DNA of 64,000 nt from Candidatus Pantoea soli (GCF_007833795.1 NZ_CP032702.1:2294001-2358000), one strand, 5' to 3'; shown: positions 1 through 9,255, numbered from the stretch's first letter. Numbers and translations: made by a program. The notes: generated by a model from the sequence alone, not told the origin.

Positions 1-617
1 AACCCTTTTTCACCACCAAAGCCACCGGCAGCGGCAGCGGCCTCGGGCTGTCGATGGTGTATGGCTTTGTGCGCCAGTCCGGCGGGCAGATTGAACTGGA
101 AACCGCGCCGGGTCAGGGCACCACGGTGCGCCTGCGTCTGCCGCGCGCACCGGAAGCGGCGCAGCCGCTGACGCCGGCACCGCAGGTGGTGCCGCCTCTC
201 CGGCCGGACCGTCTGGTGCTGGTGCTGGATGACGAACCGGCGGTACGCCAGACGTTATGCGATCATCTGCACCAGCTGGGCTACCTGACGCTGGAGTGCG
301 GCGACGGCGAAAGCGCGCTGGCGCTGCTGCGCCAGACGCCGGATATCGATCTGCTGATCAGCGACCTGATGCTGCCCGGTGCACTGAACGGGGCCGATGT
401 GATTCGCCAGGCGCAGCAGCAGTGGCCGCAGCTGGCGACGCTGTTAATTAGCGGACAGGATCTGCGCCAGAGCCAGGTGATGCTGCCGCTGTGTGAGCGG
501 CTGGCAAAGCCCTGGCATCAGGCGCAGCTGGAGCAGGCGCTGGCGCGCGCCTGGCAGCGCAGCGAACGCCTCAGTCGCGCGCGGCAGGCTGCCACAGCGG
601 CACCGCTTTCCCGCTGA
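1..617 (+). CDS. Hybrid sensor histidine kinase, C-terminal part (HATPase end plus receiver domain), partial
   Basis: The reading frame is open from the left edge (codon phase begins at base 3). It starts inside a histidine-kinase ATPase domain: the G2-box run GSGSGLGLSMVYG ends the ATP lid. A receiver domain follows, with the acidic pair in LVLDDEP, the phospho-acceptor Asp in LLISDLMLPG and the conserved Lys in LAKPWH. This layout is typical of hybrid kinases that pass phosphate from His to an attached Asp. The sensor and dimerisation parts lie outside the window, so the signal is unknown. The last 47 bases overlap the 3' end of the convergent phnE gene on the other strand. A role in phosphonate sensing cannot be inferred from position alone. 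Confidence 0.85.
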   Translation, partial: PFFTTKATGSGSGLGLSMVYGFVRQSGGQIELETAPGQGTTVRLRLPRAPEAAQPLTPAPQVVPPLRPDRLVLVLDDEPAVRQTLCDHLHQLGYLTLECGDGESALALLRQTPDIDLLISDLMLPGALNGADVIRQAQQQWPQLATLLISGQDLRQSQVMLPLCERLAKPWHQAQLEQALARAWQRSERLSRARQAATAAPLSR

Positions 618-1455
618 TATAGCGCCTGCGCAGCCGGCTGGAGATCGCATCCATCGTCATCACCACTGCAACCAGGATCAGCGTAAGGAACATCACGACG
701 TCCCAGTTCCACAGGCGCATGTTCTCGGCGTAGACCAGCCCGACACCGCCCGCGCCAACAAAGCCCAGCACCGCCGCCGAGCGGGTGTTGGACTCTATCT
801 GATAGAGACTGAGCGCCAGAAAGGTCGGGAAGGACTGCGTAAAAATGCCGAAGCGGTATTTCTGCAGGCTGTTGGCTCCGGCCGCGCTCAGGCCGCGCCC
901 CGGTCCGCGTTCGACCGCTTCGTGCCCTTCAGCGTAGAGCTTGCCGAGCAGCCCGATGTCCTGCATGACAATCGCCAGCACGCCCGCCAGTGGCCCCATG
1001 CCGACGGCACGCACAAAAATCAGCCCCCAGATCGCCATATCAATACCGCGCAGCACATCCAGCAGGCGACGTACCAGCAGCGAAACCGGGCGCGTCAGCC
1101 GATCGTGCATCACATTGCGGGCGGCCAGAAACGACAGCGGCAGCGCCAGCAGCGAAGCGGTGAGCGTACCGGCAAACACAATCGCCAGCGTGATCCCCAC
1201 CTGCTGAAAATAGTAACCAAACGGCCAGTTGCGGAAATCCTGCCAGACAAACATGCGCAGAAAGTAGCGCCCGAGCTGCTGGCAGCCCAGCAAAAACCGG
1301 CTCCACTCAATGCCGTAGACGGCGAAAAAGAACAGGTAATAGAGCAGCACCGCCAGCGCCAGCAGCGCAATGCGACGCAGGTAGCGGTTTTGCGCGGCAA
1401 ACAGGGCGGCGTGCTGCTGTTTCAGATGGGCCACATCCGGCGCTAAGCTGATCAT
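571..1455 (-). CDS. phnE: Phosphonate ABC transporter permease PhnE (second copy)
   Basis: This is an inner-membrane permease of 294 residues. It has a hydrophobic segment near residues 27-47, several more from about 85 onward, and an EAA-type cytoplasmic loop around residues 178-195 (EAVERGPGRGLSAAG), which in this family contacts the ATPase PhnC. It is the last gene of the phn operon. Its ATG overlaps the stop of the upstream phnE by four bases, so the two permeases are probably translated together and form a heterodimeric channel. The 3' end overlaps the convergent kinase gene. Two different PhnE subunits per transporter are known in other phosphonate and phosphite importers. The exact substrate range cannot be read from the sequence. 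Confidence 0.93.
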   Translation of the reverse strand: MISLAPDVAHLKQQHAALFAAQNRYLRRIALLALAVLLYYLFFFAVYGIEWSRFLLGCQQLGRYFLRMFVWQDFRNWPFGYYFQQVGITLAIVFAGTLTASLLALPLSFLAARNVMHDRLTRPVSLLVRRLLDVLRGIDMAIWGLIFVRAVGMGPLAGVLAIVMQDIGLLGKLYAEGHEAVERGPGRGLSAAGANSLQKYRFGIFTQSFPTFLALSLYQIESNTRSAAVLGFVGAGGVGLVYAENMRLWNWDVVMFLTLILVAVVMTMDAISSRLRRRYISGKAVPLWQPAARD

Positions 1456-2315
1456 GCTTTTACTCCTTCCACTACGCGGCGGCGCAGCCAGCCGGAGAGC
1501 GTATCCAGCAGTGACACCACCACAATGATCAGCAGCAGCGTCATGCTGACCTGATCGTAACGGTCCAGTTTGATATTGGTCATCAGCTCCTGGCCAATGC
1601 CGCCTGCCCCAACCAGCCCGAGAATGGTGGAGGAGCGAAAGTTGATCTCCAGCCGCATAAAGCTGTAGGAGAGAAACGCGGGCTTAACCTGTGGCCAGAA
1701 GGCAAATCGCATGCGCTGCAGTTTGCTGGCGCCGCAGGCGGCCAGCCCGCGTACCGGCTTGTCCGATGCACTCTCAATCGCTTCATAGAACAGCTTGGTG
1801 AGGCTGCCGATGGTGTGCAGCGCCAGCGCCAGAAAGCCGGGAATTGCGCCGATACCAAACGCCATGACAAACATCACCGCCCACGCCAGCTCCGGCATGG
1901 TGCGCAGAAAGGCCACAAAGGCGCGGATGGCGATACGCAGGCTGCGCGGCGTCTGGGTGTTATCGGCGGCGAAAAAGGCCAGCACGCCGGCGATGCCCAC
2001 CGCGATCAGCGTTGACGACAGCGCCAGCTGCAGCGTCTCCCAGATCAGCGGCAGCTGAAAGTGCAGCCGGTAGCCCCACCAGGCCAGCGAGCCTTCGGTT
2101 TTGCCATCGGCGAACAGCACCGGCAGATGCAGCACCGGCAGCGTCTGGCCAAGGTAATCAAAAAAGTGCGGCAGCGATTGCCAGACGGTGACAAGGTTAA
2201 ATTCCGCCACCTTTCCGGCGGCGAGATAGAGCGCCACCAGCAGCAGCGACCACAGCAGCGTGTCGCGCTTCTGCTGACGGCGGATACGTTGGTAGTAGTG
2301 TTCGAAATCGGTCAA
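1452..2315 (-). CDS. phnE: Phosphonate ABC transporter permease PhnE (first copy)
   Basis: This is a 287-residue polytopic inner-membrane protein with the permease loop YEAIESASDKPVRGLAACG, the contact surface for PhnC. The start is a TTG at 2315, preceded by AGGA at eight bases; no better ATG is nearby in frame. It is separated from phnD by 176 bases that hold a strong GC-rich hairpin, and it overlaps the second phnE by four bases. It is clearly related to the downstream permease but not a recent copy: the N-termini and many core residues differ, which argues for two specialised subunits. Together with PhnC and PhnD it imports phosphonates. Confidence 0.92.
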   Translation of the reverse strand: MTDFEHYYQRIRRQQKRDTLLWSLLLVALYLAAGKVAEFNLVTVWQSLPHFFDYLGQTLPVLHLPVLFADGKTEGSLAWWGYRLHFQLPLIWETLQLALSSTLIAVGIAGVLAFFAADNTQTPRSLRIAIRAFVAFLRTMPELAWAVMFVMAFGIGAIPGFLALALHTIGSLTKLFYEAIESASDKPVRGLAACGASKLQRMRFAFWPQVKPAFLSYSFMRLEINFRSSTILGLVGAGGIGQELMTNIKLDRYDQVSMTLLLIIVVVSLLDTLSGWLRRRVVEGVKA

Positions 2316-2446
2316 CGGTGATGTCCTGTGGTGGTTGCGCCGTGGCGTTGAAGCCGCCTGGCGCGATCGGAAGTGCGGTATGAACCTGCCAGGATGGCGG
2401 CGGCTGCCTGCGCACGGCGGTCAGCGGTGCCTTCCGTGGCAACCTG

Positions 2447-2470
2447 ACGGGCGCGCCTGCGGGCGCCCGT
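2447..2470 (-). promoter_or_regulatory. GC-rich stem-loop between phnD and phnE
   Basis: Perfect eight-base arms (ACGGGCGC at 2447-2454 and GCGCCCGT at 2463-2470) enclose an eight-base loop, a short way downstream of the phnD stop. There is no T-run, so it is not a classical terminator. Such structures after a binding-protein gene often protect the upstream mRNA and raise binding protein over permease; that role is inferred. Confidence 0.5.
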
Positions 2471-2491
2471 TTAGCGGATTGCGCGCCAGAC

Positions 2492-3421
2492 TCAGCCGCG
2501 CGATCCTTTCATTAAATCCCGCTTCATATCGATCACATTCTGGTAATCCGCCACGGTCGCCGGGCCGATGTGCTGCGCACCGCCGACCGCTTTAACAAAG
2601 CAGCCGTGGTCTTCTTTATCCAGCTTTTTGATGGCGGCCACCACTTTCGCTTTGAAATCAGCGGGCAGCGCGTTGCTGACCAGAATCGGGCCGTTGGGGA
2701 TCAGCGGCGACTGCCAGATGATGCGGATCTGCTTCATCAGATCCGGGTGATCCATGCGGATCAGGCGTCCGAACGCGCCCGACGTGTAGCCGCTGTCGCG
2801 GTCGCCAATCAGCGAGGTCCAGGTCACTGCGCCGTCAAACTGGCCGTTCAGCACGCCGAGGATATCCTGCTCATGACCACCGGAGAAGGTCACGCTGGAG
2901 AAGGTGTTGTTGTATTTATCATCCACGCTGCCGCCAAACGCTTTCTTAAACGCCTGGTTCGGCATCAGGAAGCCGGAAGTGGAGTCCGGATCGGCCATGC
3001 CAAACGATTTGCCTTTCAGATCTTCCAGTTTCTTGTACGGGCTGTCGGCTTTCACGATCACCACGGAGTGATAGCCCTGGGAACCGTCTTTGTCATCCAC
3101 CACGATGCCGACAACGTCCACGGCTTTCGGGTCCTGCAGATAGACCGAGGCAAACGAGGCCGGTGACATGCTCAGAACCAGATCGATTTTTTTCCCCAGC
3201 AGGCCCTGGATCACGCCGGCGTAATCAGACGAATTGCGCAGTTTGGTGTCCACGCCCAGCGTTTTGTCGAAGAAAGTTTTAACACACTGGTTATCGCCGA
3301 TCTGCTGGGTGGCATTCTGCCCGCCCAGGATCCCCAGATTCAGTTCTTTCGGTGCATCCGCTGCGTTAACGCCAAAAGCCATCAGAGCGCCAGTCAATAA
3401 AGCGATAGAAGTCAGTTTCAT
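2492..3421 (-). CDS. phnD: Phosphonate ABC transporter periplasmic binding protein PhnD
   Basis: This 309-residue protein has a clear signal peptide (MKLTSIALLTGALMAFGVNA, cleavage before ADAPKELN). The mature part matches the PhnD family: LNLGILGGQNATQQ at the N-terminus, the SSDYAGVIQGL segment, and the domain-crossing strand with GMADPDSTSGFLMPNQ, which in this family forms the phosphonate-binding pocket. It captures alkylphosphonates in the periplasm and delivers them to the PhnE pair. It lies between phnC and the two phnE genes. Confidence is high because length, motifs and context agree. Confidence 0.97.
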   Translation of the reverse strand: MKLTSIALLTGALMAFGVNAADAPKELNLGILGGQNATQQIGDNQCVKTFFDKTLGVDTKLRNSSDYAGVIQGLLGKKIDLVLSMSPASFASVYLQDPKAVDVVGIVVDDKDGSQGYHSVVIVKADSPYKKLEDLKGKSFGMADPDSTSGFLMPNQAFKKAFGGSVDDKYNNTFSSVTFSGGHEQDILGVLNGQFDGAVTWTSLIGDRDSGYTSGAFGRLIRMDHPDLMKQIRIIWQSPLIPNGPILVSNALPADFKAKVVAAIKKLDKEDHGCFVKAVGGAQHIGPATVADYQNVIDMKRDLMKGSRG

Positions 3422-3447
3422 TATTGCGTTTTCTCTTGCCGTGGGAG

Positions 3448-4278
3448 TTAGTGAAGCTGGTTAAGTTCGTCGCCGTACAGCGCATGCAGCAGGCTGTCGG
3501 TTAACGCTGAAGGGTGACCGTCGAACAGCACCCGCCCGCGCTGAATGCCGATCACGCGTGAGCAATACTGCTGCACCAGTTCGATCGAGTGCAGGTTGAC
3601 CATCACGCTGATGCCCTGCCCGCTGACCTGGCGCAGCACCTCCATGATGCGCTGGGTGTTTTTCGGATCGAGCGAGGCAACCGGTTCGTCAGCCAGCAGA
3701 ATTTTCGGGTTCTGCATCAGCGCACGGCAGATGGCCACGCGCTGCATCTGGCCGCCGGAGAGGTTCTCCGCCCGCTGCAGCGCCTGCGGCAGCATGTTCA
3801 TCCACTGCAGCAGTTCGATAGCGCGCGCGCGGTCAGTGTCTGAAAAAATTTTAAAAAAGGATTTCAGCGTGGAGGTCTGGCTCAGGCGGCCCAGCAGAAC
3901 GTTGGTCAGCACATCGAGGCGCGGCACCAGACAGAAATCCTGAAAGATCATGCCGCATTCGCTGCGCCATTCGCGCATCTGGCGGCTGTTGAGCGTTACC
4001 ACGTCGCGCTCCGCCTGCCCCTGGCGCAGGCTGAGGATCTGCCCTTCGCTGCTGGCAATGGTGCCATTGAGCATGTGCAGCAGCGTCGATTTGCCTGCGC
4101 CCGAGCGGCCAATCACCGCCACCAACTCGCCCGCATGCAGATCGAAACTGACGTTATCCAGCACGCGGTTTTCGCCCCAGGATTTGCTCAATCCCCGCAC
4201 CGACAGCACCCTGTGGCCGCTGCTGTGCGCCGCTACGTGTGGGTTGTCGGCCACGGTTTTCAGTAACGCCTGTGCCAT
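3448..4278 (-). CDS. phnC: Phosphonate ABC transporter ATP-binding protein PhnC
   Basis: This ABC ATPase of 276 residues has Walker A at residues 57-65 (GRSGAGKST), the signature LSGGQMQRV, Walker B ILLADEP and a switch His in NLHSIELV. It couples ATP hydrolysis to phosphonate uptake through PhnE. The first 20 or so residues extend beyond the usual start of PhnC; the ATG at 4278 is kept because AGGAAG lies just upstream. It follows phnP after an 80-base gap and precedes phnD by 26 bases. In E. coli phnCDE heads the operon, whereas here the transport genes sit at its 3' end. Confidence 0.96.
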   Translation of the reverse strand: MAQALLKTVADNPHVAAHSSGHRVLSVRGLSKSWGENRVLDNVSFDLHAGELVAVIGRSGAGKSTLLHMLNGTIASSEGQILSLRQGQAERDVVTLNSRQMREWRSECGMIFQDFCLVPRLDVLTNVLLGRLSQTSTLKSFFKIFSDTDRARAIELLQWMNMLPQALQRAENLSGGQMQRVAICRALMQNPKILLADEPVASLDPKNTQRIMEVLRQVSGQGISVMVNLHSIELVQQYCSRVIGIQRGRVLFDGHPSALTDSLLHALYGDELNQLH

Positions 4279-4358
4279 GTTGCACTTCCTCTCTTCTGTG
4301 ATGCTGATTGCCCGTTATTACGGGCATCACCGATGAACGCCTGATGACAGCCGCGTGA

Positions 4359-5129
4359 TTAAACCGTGACAGCGAGACGCGCACCGACGCAAAGCGTCTG
4401 TCCGTCGCGCGCGGCCTGCACATTTTCCGGCAACCCATTGTTCAGCAACCAGTTATCCATTTCATGACTGAGATGGATAAGCCACGTCTGCCGCGGTGCC
4501 AGCTGCAGCACAAGTTGCAGTGCCCGGCTGAGATCGTTGTGGTTACGGGCCGTCTCGCGCGGCGGATCGTTGCAGTCGATGATCAACTGGTCGAGCGGCT
4601 GGCCCTGCAGAAAATCGGCGGTGTCCGGCGGCAGGCCGCAGGTGTCGCACAGCCATGCCAGCCGCGTGCCGTGCCAGTCAAACAGATAACCCCAGGTGAG
4701 CCGGGAGTGCTGCAGCGGCAGCGGCGTCACCTGCAGTTCGCCAAAGCGGTATGGCACAAAGGGCGTCAGCGCCGGGCGAAAATCAAGCAGGCCGGGATGG
4801 CGGAGCAGATCGTCGCAGCCTTTGTCGTCCGGCGGCGCCCAGACCGGAATCGCTGCGCCTTTTCCCCAGCGCAGGCTGAACAGACCGGCGACATGATCCA
4901 TGTGAAAGTGGGTCAGCAGAATGCGGCTCAGCGCGCCGGGCTGAAAGCGCTGCTGCAGATCGGTTAAGCCGGCGTCAAGCAGAATTCGTTCGCGGCCGGT
5001 GTCGATCAGCGCGCTGGTGGCGCGCCGGACACGGGCCGGATCGCGGCGCGCGCATTCGCAGGCGGCGCAGTCACAGCCAAACAGCGGCGCGGCCGTTACG
5101 CCGCCGGTACCAAGAAAGGTCAGTTGCAT
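4359..5129 (-). CDS. phnP: Phosphoribosyl 1,2-cyclic phosphate phosphodiesterase PhnP
   Basis: This metallo-beta-lactamase-fold enzyme of 256 residues opens the 5-phosphoribosyl 1,2-cyclic phosphate left by C-P lyase to give ribose 1,5-bisphosphate. The metal motif HFHMDH is present in ILLTHFHMDHVAGL. The N-terminal cysteine cluster (C19, C21, C24), which forms an extra structural zinc site in PhnP, is also present, as is the C-terminal IHLSHEM. The start overlaps the end of phnN by ten bases, which fits translational coupling. phnO, the aminophosphonate acetyltransferase that lies between phnN and phnP in E. coli, is absent. Confidence 0.96.
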   Translation of the reverse strand: MQLTFLGTGGVTAAPLFGCDCAACECARRDPARVRRATSALIDTGRERILLDAGLTDLQQRFQPGALSRILLTHFHMDHVAGLFSLRWGKGAAIPVWAPPDDKGCDDLLRHPGLLDFRPALTPFVPYRFGELQVTPLPLQHSRLTWGYLFDWHGTRLAWLCDTCGLPPDTADFLQGQPLDQLIIDCNDPPRETARNHNDLSRALQLVLQLAPRQTWLIHLSHEMDNWLLNNGLPENVQAARDGQTLCVGARLAVTV

Positions 5130-5662
5130 GGCGGATGCTCCAGCAGTTGGCGCAGCTGGCCGAGCGTATCGATCAGCGCACCGTCATTGTTAAGGGCATA
5201 ACAGCGGGCCGGCAGCGGTTCCGCAGCGCGCGCCAGCCGCTGGCGGATTTCCGCCTCGCTTTCGCGTCCGCGCAGCCGCAGGCGGGCTTCCAGGACGGCC
5301 GGCGACACCTGCAGCACCAGCGGCAGCAGACGCGGGCCGTAGCGCTGCTGCACCTGCGGCAGGTGCAGACGGGAACCGTTAACCAGCACGTTTAACCCGC
5401 GCGCCAGCCAGTGGTCGATCTCCTCACCAAGGCCGTAATACCGCCCGTGCGCCTGCCAGCTGATGGCAAACAGCCCGAGCGCCGCCCGCCGGCGGAATTC
5501 GGCTTCGCTCAGCGCGATGTGATTTTCGCCCCCGGCATCGGCCGGGCGCGTGATGTAGCGATGGGCGATCACCAGACGGGCGGGCGGCGCTTCACGCAGC
5601 GCATCCAGCAGGCTGTCTTTACCGGCACCGGAGGCGCCGGTCAGCCAGATAAGGCGCGCCAT
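5120..5662 (-). CDS. phnN: Ribose 1,5-bisphosphate phosphokinase PhnN
   Basis: This is a 180-residue guanylate-kinase-like P-loop enzyme that phosphorylates ribose 1,5-bisphosphate to PRPP, the last step of phosphonate-derived ribose salvage. Walker A GASGAGKDS lies at about residues 9-17, followed by HRYITRPADAGGENH, which is typical of the family. The frame is open further upstream, but the ATG at 5662 is chosen because it forms a TGATG junction with the phnM stop and gives the normal length. It overlaps phnP at its 3' end. Confidence 0.95.
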   Translation of the reverse strand: MARLIWLTGASGAGKDSLLDALREAPPARLVIAHRYITRPADAGGENHIALSEAEFRRRAALGLFAISWQAHGRYYGLGEEIDHWLARGLNVLVNGSRLHLPQVQQRYGPRLLPLVLQVSPAVLEARLRLRGRESEAEIRQRLARAAEPLPARCYALNNDGALIDTLGQLRQLLEHPPCN

Positions 5663-6798
5663 CAGAATACCTGCCTGCCCTGCGACCAGACGTGGCGGAT
5701 ATGAACGTGCCCGTGATCGGTATGCGCCAGCACCAGATCGGCGCGCAGCCCTTCGGCCAGTACGCCGCGGTCGTGCAGGCCAATGGCACGCGCCGGGTTG
5801 CGCGTCACCAGCGCCACCGCCTGCGGCAGCGTCAGGCTGTTGCGTTCGTCGTCCACCAGGCGGAACACCGCATCCAGCAGGCTGGCCGGATAGTAGTCGG
5901 AAGAGAGAATGTCGAGCAGGCCGTGACCTGCCAGCTCCCATGCCGCCACATTGCCGGAGTGCGACCCGCCGCGCACGATATTCGGTGCGCCCATCAGCAC
6001 CTGCATGCCGCAATCGCGTGAGGCGCGTGCGGCGGCCAGCGTGGTCGGAAACTCCGCGATGGCGCTGCCTGCCGCGTGTGACTCCGCCACGTGTGCGGCG
6101 GTGGCATCATCGTGACTGGCCAGCGGAATGCCGCGCGCGCGGCACAAGCCGGCGATGGCATTGCGGTTCGGCGTGGAGAACTCCGCCGCCAGTGCCCGCT
6201 GCTCACGTTCAAACTGATCCATCTGCGCATCGTTCAGCTGGTATTTGCCCTGATAGTAGAGGCGGTACATTTCCAGCGATACATACTGACGCTGGCCCGG
6301 CGAGTGGTCCATCAGCGAGACCAGCGCCAGCTCCGGCGTGTCCATCAGCGCTTCAAACAGCGGCAGCGTGGTGTGATGCGGAAGCTCGCAGCGCAGATGC
6401 AGCTGGTGATCGGCGCGGTTAACGCCTTTGCGGTTGCTCTGCTGAATCGCGCCGATCATTTTGCTCAGGTTGTCCAGCCGGTGGCCGCCGTCACGCACAT
6501 CGCCGACGCCAATCGCATCCAGCACGGTGGTGATGCCGCTGGCAACCATCAGCGCATCGTGACTGCTCATCGCCGAATGGGCCGGCCAGTCCACTTTCGG
6601 GCGCGGCGTAAAGAATTTATCCAGATTATCGGTGTGCAGCTCCACCAGCCCCGGCAGCAGAAAAGCGCCTTCCCCCTCCAGCGCACCGGGCAGCTGGCTG
6701 CCGCTGTCGCTGAAGCTGGCAATCCGGCCGTCACGCATCTCCAGCGACCCGCTGACCACCTCATTTTCCAGCACCAGCCGGACATTATTCACGATCAT
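5662..6798 (-). CDS. phnM: Alpha-D-ribose 1-methylphosphonate 5-triphosphate diphosphatase PhnM
   Basis: This amidohydrolase-fold enzyme of 378 residues removes pyrophosphate from ribose 1-phosphonate 5-triphosphate to make the monophosphate substrate of PhnJ. The metal-binding ELHTDN motif lies at residues 53-58, and the [11 protein letters not shown] segment diagnostic of PhnM follows. Further metal-site residues are seen in the DHSPGQRQY and SHDDAT regions. Its start overlaps phnL by four bases and its stop shares a base with the phnN start. Confidence 0.97.
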   Translation of the reverse strand: MIVNNVRLVLENEVVSGSLEMRDGRIASFSDSGSQLPGALEGEGAFLLPGLVELHTDNLDKFFTPRPKVDWPAHSAMSSHDALMVASGITTVLDAIGVGDVRDGGHRLDNLSKMIGAIQQSNRKGVNRADHQLHLRCELPHHTTLPLFEALMDTPELALVSLMDHSPGQRQYVSLEMYRLYYQGKYQLNDAQMDQFEREQRALAAEFSTPNRNAIAGLCRARGIPLASHDDATAAHVAESHAAGSAIAEFPTTLAAARASRDCGMQVLMGAPNIVRGGSHSGNVAAWELAGHGLLDILSSDYYPASLLDAVFRLVDDERNSLTLPQAVALVTRNPARAIGLHDRGVLAEGLRADLVLAHTDHGHVHIRHVWSQGRQVF

Positions 6799-7499
6799 GC
6801 TTCTGCTCCTGTGTTGACCGGTTGCATGACGTGCAGGCGATCGGCCACGCGTTCGCGCACCGCCGCGTCATGGAAAATGCCCACGATGGCAGCGCCCCGC
6901 GCGCGCGCCTGTTCAATCAGCTCCACCACCGCCGCGCTGTTCGCGCTGTCGAGTGACGCCGTCGGCTCATCCAGCAGCAGCACCGGATAGTCCGCGATAA
7001 AACCACGCGCGATATTGACGCGCTGCTGTTCACCCCCCGAGAAGGTTGACGGCGCCAGCGACCAGAGGCGTTCAGGCACGTTGAGACGCGTCAGCAGATC
7101 CCGGGCGCGCTTTTCGCAGAAGGCTCGTGCCACACCGCGCTCCAGCAACGGCTGCATGACGATCTCCAGCGTCGGCACGCGGGGGATCACGCGCAGAAAC
7201 TGGCTGACCCAGCCAAGGGTGTCACGGCGCACGGCAATGATCTGCCGCGCCGGCGCCTGCGCCAGATCCATCCACGCCCCCTGATGCTGCAGCCAGATAT
7301 GGCCGCTGTTGGCCTGATAGTTACCGTACAGCGCGCGCAGCAGCGTGGATTTGCCACTGCCGGAGCGCCCGTGCAGCACCACGCATTCACCGGCGCAGAC
7401 GGTGAGGCTGGCGTTTTCCAGCACCGGCAGCGCCGCGCTGCCCTGGTTGTGCAGCACAAAAGTTTTGCTGAGATTTTCTACCCGCAGTAAAGGTTGCAT
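6795..7499 (-). CDS. phnL: C-P lyase system ABC-type protein PhnL
   Basis: This 234-residue ABC ATPase-like subunit has Walker [10 protein letters not shown], signature FSGGEQQRV and Walker [13 protein letters not shown]. With PhnK it binds the PhnGHIJ core and couples ATP turnover to the lyase reaction rather than to transport. The ATG at 7499 is chosen over an upstream in-frame start because AGGA lies eight bases before it and the length then fits the family. A 156-base gap with a strong hairpin separates it from phnK, unusual in an operon where most genes overlap or nearly touch. Confidence 0.95.
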   Translation of the reverse strand: MQPLLRVENLSKTFVLHNQGSAALPVLENASLTVCAGECVVLHGRSGSGKSTLLRALYGNYQANSGHIWLQHQGAWMDLAQAPARQIIAVRRDTLGWVSQFLRVIPRVPTLEIVMQPLLERGVARAFCEKRARDLLTRLNVPERLWSLAPSTFSGGEQQRVNIARGFIADYPVLLLDEPTASLDSANSAAVVELIEQARARGAAIVGIFHDAAVRERVADRLHVMQPVNTGAEA

Positions 7500-7592
7500 G
7501 GGGATATCCTGAAAGTGATCCAAACCGCTGTCCGGCCGTCTCACCGCGCAACCGCGCGCCTGAGTTCACCGGACCTGTTTTCAGCCGGGCGA

Positions 7593-7629
7593 GCGCCGCT
7601 GCGTTCCGTTCGGGCGCAGCAGGCGGCGC
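7593..7629 (-). promoter_or_regulatory. GC-rich stem-loop in the phnK-phnL gap
   Basis: GCTGCG at 7598-7603 pairs with CGCAGC at 7615-7620, and the stem extends with GCGCC (7593-7597) against GGCGC (7625-7629) across a four-base bulge. It lies in the longest gap within the phnF-to-phnP block. No T-run follows, so an RNA-processing or mRNA-stability role is more likely than termination. Confidence 0.45.
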
Positions 7630-7655
7630 CGTGCCTCACGCTTTAGCGCCGGCGA

Positions 7656-8417
7656 TTAACTCAGTACCGACGACACCAGCAGCTGGGTGTAAGGATGGTG
7701 CGGATCGTCCAGCACCCGATCGGTCAGCCCGCTCTCCACCACCCGGCCCTCCTTCATGACCAGCAGCCGGTGCGCAAGCAGACGCGCCACGCCGAGATCG
7801 TGCGTGACAATCACCACCGCCAGATTCAGCTCGCGTACCAGCGTACGCAGCAGATCAAGCAGGCGCGCCTGTACCGACACGTCCAGACCGCCGGTAGGCT
7901 CATCCATAAACACCAGCGTCGGCTGCGTGACCAGGTTGCGGGCAATCTGCAACCGCTGCTGCATACCGCCGGAAAAAGTGGTGGGCAGATCGTCAATGCG
8001 GCTGGCGGGAATCTCCACATCCTGCAGCCAGCGCATTGCCTGCTGGCGGATATCGCCATAGTGACGCTGGCCCACCGCCATCAGGCGTTCGCCGATGTTG
8101 CCGCCGGCGGTAACCTGCGGACGCAACCCTTCCAGCGGATGCTGGTGCACCACGCCCCACTCGGTGCGCAACAGCCGGCGGCGCGCGCTTTCGCTCAGCT
8201 GATAAAGATCCTGCCCGCGATAGCAAATCTGCCCCTGCTGGGGTGCCAGCCGTGCTGACAGGCTGCGCAGCAGCGTGGTTTTACCGGAGCCGGATTCTCC
8301 GACGATGCCCAGCACTTCGCCGGGATAGAGGTCAAAGCTGACCGCTTCAAAGCCTTTGCCTGGCGCATAAAGGTGCGTCAGCTGGCTGACCGCAAGCAGC
8401 GGCTGTTCACTGTGCAT
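7656..8417 (-). CDS. phnK: C-P lyase system ABC-type protein PhnK
   Basis: This 253-residue ABC ATPase-like protein of the C-P lyase complex has Walker A GESGSGKTT, signature FSGGMQQR and Walker B LVFMDEPTGGLD. It resembles the oligopeptide-type ATPases, as PhnK does in general, and docks on PhnJ of the core complex. The ATG at 8417 overlaps the end of phnJ by 11 bases; a longer in-frame start exists upstream but would lie well inside phnJ and add residues foreign to the family. Confidence 0.96.
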   Translation of the reverse strand: MHSEQPLLAVSQLTHLYAPGKGFEAVSFDLYPGEVLGIVGESGSGKTTLLRSLSARLAPQQGQICYRGQDLYQLSESARRRLLRTEWGVVHQHPLEGLRPQVTAGGNIGERLMAVGQRHYGDIRQQAMRWLQDVEIPASRIDDLPTTFSGGMQQRLQIARNLVTQPTLVFMDEPTGGLDVSVQARLLDLLRTLVRELNLAVVIVTHDLGVARLLAHRLLVMKEGRVVESGLTDRVLDDPHHPYTQLLVSSVLS

Positions 8418-9255
8418 GCTGTTGTTCCTGCTGCTGGTGGCAAAAATCGGTATCGGAGCAGACAAACAGGCGCGTACCGGCGTCATCCATCACCACTTCA
8501 TCGAGGTAGCTATGGTGTGAGCCGCACAGCGCACAGGGCTGCTCCCAGCGCTGCACGCTGAACGGATGGTCGTCAAAATCGAGGCTCTCGACTTTGGTAT
8601 AAGGCGGCAGCGCATAAATGCGTTTTTCTCGCCCGGCGCCAAACAGCTGCAGTGCCGGCATCATGTGCATTTTCGGATTGTCGAACTTGGGGATCGGTGA
8701 GGGATCCATCACATAGCGATCGTTGACTTTCACCGGATAGGCGTAAGTGGTGGCGATATGGCCATAGCGGGCGATATCTTCATACAGCTTCACCTGCATG
8801 ATGCCGTACTCCTCCAGCGCATGCATGGTGCGCGTCTCGGTTTCGCGCGGCTCAATAAAGCGCAGCGGCTCGGGGATCGGCACCTGGAAAATCAGCACCT
8901 GATCCTCCACCAGCGGCGTCTCCGGGATGCGGTGGCGCGTCTGAATCAGCGTGGCATCGCGGGTGGATTCGGTGGTGGCCGCCCCACTGACGCGCTGGAA
9001 AAAGCGCCGGATGGAGACGGCATTGGTAGTGTCATCTGCCCCCTGATCGATCACCTTCAGCACATCGCTATCGCCAATCAGGCTGGCGGTGAGCTGAATG
9101 CCGCCGGTGCCCCAGCCATAGGGCATCGGCATCTCGCGTCCGGCAAACGGCACCTGATAGCCGGGAATCGCCACGGCCTTAAGGATGGCGCGGCGCAGCG
9201 TGCGCTTGGTTTGCTCATCCAGATATCCGTTGTTGTAGCCGCTTAACTCACTCAT
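8407..9255 (-). CDS. phnJ: Carbon-phosphorus lyase PhnJ (radical SAM)
   Basis: This is the catalytic subunit that breaks the C-P bond of ribose 1-phosphonate 5-phosphate by radical SAM chemistry. The 282 residues keep the exact CX2CX21CX5C arrangement at C241, C244, C266 and C272, and Gly32, the proposed glycyl-radical site, is conserved in IPGYQVPF. All catalytic positions match the numbering known for the E. coli enzyme. It overlaps phnI by eight bases upstream and phnK by 11 downstream. The enzyme should be active; the expected products are the alkane and the cyclic phosphate handled by PhnP. Confidence 0.98.
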   Translation of the reverse strand: MSELSGYNNGYLDEQTKRTLRRAILKAVAIPGYQVPFAGREMPMPYGWGTGGIQLTASLIGDSDVLKVIDQGADDTTNAVSIRRFFQRVSGAATTESTRDATLIQTRHRIPETPLVEDQVLIFQVPIPEPLRFIEPRETETRTMHALEEYGIMQVKLYEDIARYGHIATTYAYPVKVNDRYVMDPSPIPKFDNPKMHMMPALQLFGAGREKRIYALPPYTKVESLDFDDHPFSVQRWEQPCALCGSHHSYLDEVVMDDAGTRLFVCSDTDFCHQQQEQQHAQ

